The translations under genes were made by a program, and so were the position numbers. From assembly GCA_017464045.1 (NCBI GenBank), contig JAFUEG010000228.1, positions 1 to 9,868 on the forward strand: a stretch of DNA of 9,868 nucleotides, given 5' to 3'. Every line of letters starts with the position of its first letter. Position 1 is the stretch's first letter. This DNA comes from Lachnospiraceae bacterium (GTDB lineage Bacteria > Bacillota_A > Clostridia > Lachnospirales > Lachnospiraceae). Positions 6,792-9,868 of this stretch are shown in pieces. The notes under the pieces were generated by a model that searched no databases, was not told where the DNA came from, and saw only the letters and a list, made by a program, of their open reading frames with translations.

Positions 6792-6827
6792 AGCTTAAAA
6801 CCACGCTATATAGCGCGGTTTTAAGCT
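6792..6827. terminator. Bidirectional terminator-like 36-bp palindrome
   Basis: AGCTTAAAACC (6792-6802) mirrors GGTTTTAAGCT (6817-6827), and the centre CGCTATATAGCG (6804-6815) is itself a perfect palindrome; the only mismatch is A6803 with C6816. The GC-containing stem is flanked by AAAA on one side and TTTT on the other, the layout of an intrinsic terminator that works on both strands. It lies between convergent khpB and mnmE and could end both transcripts. Confidence 0.6.
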
Positions 6828-6841
6828 ACAAAGTGATACGA

Positions 6842-6864
6842 GACATGCAACATGTCGCTTTTAA
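6842..6864 (+). terminator. Small hairpin with short T-run
   Basis: GACATG (6842-6847) and CATGTC (6851-6856) form a 6-bp stem with a 3-base loop, followed by GCTTTTAAAT. The T-run is short, so termination would be weak. It may back up the palindrome just upstream. Confidence 0.3.
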
Positions 6865-6871
6865 ATAATTG

Positions 6872-7140
6872 TTTTACCTATAAAGCAAGTAGTATATATT
6901 GAATTTATAGGTAATTTATGAGATTAATAAGATTAGTGATTGGACCTTTTACCTATAAGTTAAACACTATAAGGCAGATTTATAGGTAAATTAAGTATTA
7001 TTTCAGATAGATTATTGATTATTTTACCTATAAGATTTGATACACTATGCATACTTATAGGTAAATAACGAATTATATCAGATTGATTATCGGTTATTTT
7101 ACCTATAAAATGAGCAATGTTTTGCAGTCTTATAGGTAAA
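6872..7140. repeat. Four tandem hairpin repeats with exact 75-bp period
   Basis: Units start at 6872, 6947, 7022 and 7097, exactly 75 bp apart. Each is a 44-bp inverted repeat with left arm TTTTACCTATAA and right arm TTATAGGTAAA around a loop of about 21 bases. The last base differs in unit 1, which reads TTATAGGTAAT. Three 31-bp spacers (6916-6946, 6991-7021, 7066-7096) separate them. Arms are nearly invariant while loops and spacers have diverged, though the last two spacers still share blocks such as TCAGAT and GATTAT. This pattern suggests tandem duplication with selection on, or gene conversion of, the arms. An open frame on the minus strand gives a 25-residue repeat (75/3) but ends in the loop of unit 2 and has no ribosome site, so I treat the region as non-coding. 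Confidence 0.85.
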
Positions 7141-7167
7141 TCAATCATTACTGCGATAAAACGGGAT

Positions 7168-8541
7168 TTATTTACCCATGCAGAATTCGGAGAAGATTTT
7201 GTTTACCAGGTCATCTTCAAGCTCTTCGCCGATTATTTTGCCAAGGGAGGTGTAGGCAGCCATAAGGTCTATGGTGAAGAAGTCTTCTCCCATGTTTAAG
7301 TTGATACTTTCAAGAACCTTGGTCAGACTTTCTTTTGCATCTGAGAGGAGATTTTTATGGCGAAGGCTTGTTATGTAAACCTCGTCATTATATGATAGCT
7401 CATTATTGAAGAACATTTCTTTCAGGACTTTATATAGGTCATCCTTGCCGGTCCTTTCTTTTGCTGAAAGCTCCACAATTTTTGTATCAATATTATTAGT
7501 TATCCACAACTTATCCACAACCACATTCATGTCATTTTTGTTTATGATTGTTATGACTTTTTTTCCGTGTAATTTGTCCATTATCGTACGGTCATTATCA
7601 CTTAAAGGAACGCTTCCGTCAACAATATAGAGGATTAAATCAGCTTCTTCAAGAGTGTCGATTGCTTTGTCCACTCCGATTTTTTCTACGGTGTCTTCGG
7701 TCTCTCTGATACCCGCCGTATCCACGATATTTAGCGATATTCCGTCGATATTTAAGTATTCCTCAAGGGTGTCTCTGGTGGTTCCTTCTATGTCTGTTAC
7801 TATAGCTCTATCTTCATCAAGAAGCATATTGAGTACGGAGGACTTGCCTGCATTGGGTTTACCTACTATTACGGTTCTTATACCTTCATTTATAAGTCGT
7901 CCGTTACTGCTTGATTTTATTAGTTTATCAATAGTTATCAACAAGTTTTCCACAACACTTTTTAACTCCTGTGGAAACTCGTCCAAAGAGTAATTTTCAG
8001 GGTCGTCTAAAGCGGATTCTATATAAGCAATATTGTATAAAAGCTTCTCTCTCATGTCTGCTATAATGTCTCTTAAGCCACCCTGTAATTTTTTAAGGGA
8101 TGCTTTGGCTGCAAATTCATTTTTGGAATTAATAAGATCCATAACAGCCTCTGCCTGTGACATATCAATTCTTCCACCGAGAAAGGCTCTTTTTGTAAAT
8201 TCACCACCCTCTGCCGGTCTTGCACCGAGACTTATTACAAGGTCAAGAATTCTTTTTAATACTGTAATACCACCGTGGCAGTCAAATTCAACCACATCCT
8301 CTGTTGTATAGGTATGAGGTGCACGCATAACAAGAGCAACTGCCTCATCATATACTTCACCATTATATGTTATATGTCCGAAAGCTGCGGTATAGCTTGC
8401 CATGTTGCAGATTTTTTTCTTATTATTTTTAGGCTCAAATATCTTATCAGCTATCCGGATAGCCTTATCACCGCTTATTCTTATAATTCCTATGCCGGAG
8501 CTTCCCATACCGGTAGCTATGGCAGCTATTGTATCATTCAT
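7168..8541 (-). CDS. mnmE: tRNA modification GTPase MnmE
   Basis: MnmE, with MnmG, adds the carboxymethylaminomethyl-type group at C5 of the wobble uridine of certain tRNAs, using a folate one-carbon unit. The product has 457 residues, full family length. The N-terminal folate-binding domain includes GGEFTKRAFLGGRIDMSQAE (112-131). The GTPase domain shows G1 GKPNAGKS (227-234), G2 GTTRDT (253-258), G3 DTAG (274-277), G4 NKND (334-337) and SAK (359-361). The C-terminal CMGK contains the conserved Cys454. The ATG at 8541 has a ribosome site AGGAG just upstream and overlaps the end of the ATPase gene by 8 bp. It lies opposite to khpB, unlike the usual co-directional order, and mnmG is not in the window. 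Confidence 0.97.
   Translation of the reverse strand: MNDTIAAIATGMGSSGIGIIRISGDKAIRIADKIFEPKNNKKKICNMASYTAAFGHITYNGEVYDEAVALVMRAPHTYTTEDVVEFDCHGGITVLKRILDLVISLGARPAEGGEFTKRAFLGGRIDMSQAEAVMDLINSKNEFAAKASLKKLQGGLRDIIADMREKLLYNIAYIESALDDPENYSLDEFPQELKSVVENLLITIDKLIKSSSNGRLINEGIRTVIVGKPNAGKSSVLNMLLDEDRAIVTDIEGTTRDTLEEYLNIDGISLNIVDTAGIRETEDTVEKIGVDKAIDTLEEADLILYIVDGSVPLSDNDRTIMDKLHGKKVITIINKNDMNVVVDKLWITNNIDTKIVELSAKERTGKDDLYKVLKEMFFNNELSYNDEVYITSLRHKNLLSDAKESLTKVLESINLNMGEDFFTIDLMAAYTSLGKIIGEELEDDLVNKIFSEFCMGK
7500..7519 (+). other. Two perfect DnaA boxes inside mnmE
   Basis: TTATCCACA occurs at 7500-7508 and again at 7511-7519, 11 bp apart start to start, exactly the phasing of the pair in the putative origin. 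They lie within codons of MnmE residues around 340-348. Whether DnaA binds here is inferred. Confidence 0.55.
7935..7980. other. Second DnaA-box-like group inside mnmE
   Basis: TTATCAACA (7935-7943) and TTTTCCACA (7946-7954) each match the consensus at 8 of 9 positions and are again 11 bp apart. TGTGGAAAC (7972-7980; complement GTTTCCACA) is a 7 of 9 match in the opposite orientation. These are weak sites individually. Confidence 0.35.
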
Positions 8542-9589
8542 AATCGTCTCCTATATAATTATTAAGTACATAATTTTCAAAGCATGGAAGTGTAAATTTT
8601 ACAATTCCTCTTTCATCACCATTTATTAGGCCTCTTTTGATAAGTCTTTCTCTGTAGGGACTAAATTCATTTGGCTTAAGGTTAAGTAATTCTCGTATAT
8701 CAATTATTTTTCCACCTTTGGAAGAGGCTATTGCATACATTATTCTTTTTTCTTTTTCAGATAATTCAGACCAAATTTTATTATAAACATATTCATCCAG
8801 ATATTCACGGTATTTATCTATAATTGATTTATAATCTCCGTTATTTTCAAATGTAAAATATCCAAGCACCTGGAAGGCAAAAGAATAACCTCTTGTAAGC
8901 TTGGCCATTTTCCTTGCGTTTTCATCGTCAAGATGAAATGTATTTTTATATTGATTAACAATACTTCCTATATTTAAAGGTTTTAAAAAAATCTTTGGGG
9001 CACGATGTAAAAATGTTAAAGTCTGTTCATTTTGAAGAGCATCAATATTTTCGTATAAGCCGGTCATTATAAGATATAAAGGTAAATCCTGTCGTATAAA
9101 TATTTGAAATGCGCTGGCAAATTCTCTCATGGTTTGAGAATTGACAGCTTCGTCTATGGTTATTAATACTCTTTTATTTTGCTTTTTCAGACTTTCAAGC
9201 ATACGTGATAATGCTACTTCAATATCAGTTATCTTTTCAGACTTGGCAATTTCTACACCTATACCCCAAAAAGAAAGATTAATTTTCGCATCACGTATTA
9301 TATCTGTTGCTTTTTTTTCATTGTAAAGTTTAGCTGCAAAATCCAGTAAAAGGTCTTTAACCGGATTTAATTCAAGAACAATCCAGTTTTCCTCTTTCTT
9401 AATCCTTTTTGAGATTTCAGTCATTTGAACAGTTTTACCTGATCCCCGCACACCCGTTATCATATATACCTGTTGAGGTGATATTTCAGAAAGAAAATTT
9501 CGGTATATATCTTCAGATTCACTTACTCTTGATATCATTTGTATAGGTTCTTTTCCAAACATTAATGTATATGGATTGGTTGTATTCAT
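8534..9589 (-). CDS. Uncharacterised P-loop ATPase with probable winged-helix C-terminus
   Basis: This 351-residue protein is a probable AAA/STAND-type ATPase of the Orc1/Cdc6-like or archaeal-ATPase-like kind often annotated only as ATP-binding protein. Walker A is GVRGSGKT (46-53); Walker B is VLITIDE (141-147). A sensor-like YLIMTG follows at 172-177, then LTRGYSFAFQVLGYF (231-245), comparable to the GG-YP-F segment of such ATPases. Residues about 275-345 resemble a winged helix (RIMYAIAS, then RERLIKRGLI), suggesting DNA binding. No signal peptide or membrane segment is seen. I chose the ATG at 9589 because GGAG at 9598-9601 lies eight bases upstream; a GTG at 9598 would overlap that site. 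It overlaps mnmE by 8 bp, and its promoter is packed with phased repeats. Specific function unknown. Confidence 0.85.
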   Translation of the reverse strand: MNTTNPYTLMFGKEPIQMISRVSESEDIYRNFLSEISPQQVYMITGVRGSGKTVQMTEISKRIKKEENWIVLELNPVKDLLLDFAAKLYNEKKATDIIRDAKINLSFWGIGVEIAKSEKITDIEVALSRMLESLKKQNKRVLITIDEAVNSQTMREFASAFQIFIRQDLPLYLIMTGLYENIDALQNEQTLTFLHRAPKIFLKPLNIGSIVNQYKNTFHLDDENARKMAKLTRGYSFAFQVLGYFTFENNGDYKSIIDKYREYLDEYVYNKIWSELSEKEKRIMYAIASSKGGKIIDIRELLNLKPNEFSPYRERLIKRGLINGDERGIVKFTLPCFENYVLNNYIGDDYE

Positions 9590-9602
9590 AATTATCACTC
9601 CA

Positions 9603-9698
9603 TTTATATTCGTTTATAGTTTTTATATATTTTTATAGTAGTTTATATTCATTTATAGTCGTTTATATTTCTGATATTATTTTATAGTCGTTTATAGT
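9603..9698. repeat. Helically phased TTTATA repeats over the ATPase promoter and leader
   Basis: TTTATA begins at 9603, 9613, 9622, 9632, 9642, 9652, 9662, 9681 and 9691, about one copy per 10 bp with a degenerate copy near 9671. Read on the minus strand the unit is close to (C/T)GA(C/A)TATAAA. The array spans the -10 element down to the ribosome site of the ATPase gene. Such phasing puts every copy on one face of the helix, as expected for cooperative binding of a protein, perhaps the ATPase itself; this is inference. Intrinsic curvature is another possible effect. Confidence 0.75.
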
Positions 9699-9707
9699 TG
9701 TTGTCAA
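9679..9707 (-). promoter_or_regulatory. Probable promoter of the ATPase-mnmE operon
   Basis: On the minus strand TTGACA (complement of 9702-9707) is followed after 17 bp by TAAAAT (complement of 9679-9684), or after 15 bp by TATAAA. The -35 is a perfect sigma-A consensus. The -10 and most of the leader lie inside the phased repeats, so anything binding them should affect transcription of both genes. Confidence 0.65.
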
Positions 9708-9722
9708 CATAAATTTAAAATA

Positions 9723-9753
9723 GAAAAAGCCTATACATCTGTTGTGCTTTTTC
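9723..9753 (-). terminator. Hairpin next to the CRISPR array, possible array terminator
   Basis: GAAAAAGC (9723-9730) pairs with GCTTTTTC (9746-9753) around a 15-base loop. On the minus strand it is followed by TATTTTAAATTT, which would suit termination of a leftward array transcript. The stem is mostly A-U, so strength is uncertain. Confidence 0.4.
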
Positions 9754-9763
9754 ATAGTCCTTT

Positions 9764-9868
9764 GTTTTACAATAACTTAATTTCTTCAGGTGCTAAAACA
9801 CGTACTTAATGATACTCCCATGTTTTTTGGTTTTACAATAACTTAATTTCTTCAGGTGCTAAAACATA
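9764..9868 (-). CRISPR. Left end of a CRISPR array, two repeats and one spacer, type II-A-like repeat
   Basis: Two identical 36-bp repeats lie at 9764-9799 and 9830-9865 around a 30-bp spacer (9800-9829), a 66-bp period; the window ends three bases into the next spacer. On the plus strand the repeat starts GTTTTACAATAAC and ends CAGGTGCTAAAAC. Its reverse complement starts GTTTTAGCACC and contains TTAAGTTATTGTA, which from memory resembles the type II-A repeat of Streptococcus thermophilus CRISPR1 (36 bp, 30-bp spacers). I therefore give the minus strand as the likely crRNA sense, making this the leader-distal end. Terminal GTTTTA/TAAAAC form a short inverted repeat. No cas gene, leader or tracrRNA anti-repeat is seen in the window. 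Confidence 0.85.

Noticed and set aside
6872..7140. CRISPR array interpretation of the 75-bp repeats
   Set aside because: The conserved parts are two 11-12 bp palindromic arms around variable loops, not a uniform repeat; related sequence persists in the spacers, unlike acquired spacers.
6960..7148. Minus-strand open frame encoding a 25-residue repeat (motifs such as FIGKIT and LIGKII)
   Set aside because: The periodicity comes from the 75-bp hairpin repeat being a multiple of three. It lacks a ribosome site and stops inside the loop of the second unit.
9590..9598. GTG start for the ATPase at 9598
   Set aside because: This codon overlaps the GGAG ribosome site that properly serves the ATG at 9589.
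9600..9763. tracrRNA or CRISPR leader beside the array
   Set aside because: I looked for an anti-repeat complementary to the 36-bp repeat and found none; the stretch is explained by the ATPase promoter repeats and a hairpin.

Overview
The window is a replication-origin neighbourhood of a low-GC Gram-positive bacterium. It is probably a member of Clostridia, and the long YidC, the AT-rich composition and the gene set lean towards Lachnospiraceae; this placement is an inference from memory of these families. The spine is the classic origin cluster. A left arm is read leftwards: dnaN, a small S4-domain gene (yaaA/rlbA), recF and the 5' part of gyrB, which runs off the window. A right arm is read rightwards: rpmH, rnpA, yidD, yidC and khpB (jag). 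Between the arms lies about 700 bp of very AT-rich DNA with DnaA boxes, a probable oriC. dnaA, normally between rpmH and dnaN, is absent.

The right arm then departs from the usual order. Instead of continuing co-directionally into mnmE and mnmG, khpB is followed by about 700 bp of non-coding repeat DNA. This holds a roughly 300-bp imperfect palindrome, a compact bidirectional terminator-like palindrome, and four tandem hairpins repeating at exactly 75 bp. mnmE lies beyond it on the opposite strand, head-on to the presumed replication fork. It overlaps and sits downstream of a gene for an uncharacterised P-loop ATPase with a probable winged-helix C-terminus. The ATPase promoter and leader are covered by a TTTATA-core motif repeated about every 10 bp. 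mnmE also contains two perfect DnaA boxes and a second set of near-matches, with the same 11-bp phasing as the boxes in the origin.

The right edge holds the first two units of a CRISPR array: identical 36-bp repeats around one 30-bp spacer. From memory the repeat resembles that of the type II-A Streptococcus thermophilus CRISPR1 locus. No cas gene or tracrRNA is visible here.

Functionally, the left arm supplies the replication clamp, a repair loader and gyrase. The right arm supplies a ribosomal protein, the RNase P protein, membrane-protein insertion factors and an RNA-binding regulator. MnmE modifies wobble uridines in tRNA. The accessory interest lies in the 6.46-7.17 kb repeats and the 8.5-9.87 kb ATPase, phased-repeat and CRISPR segment.
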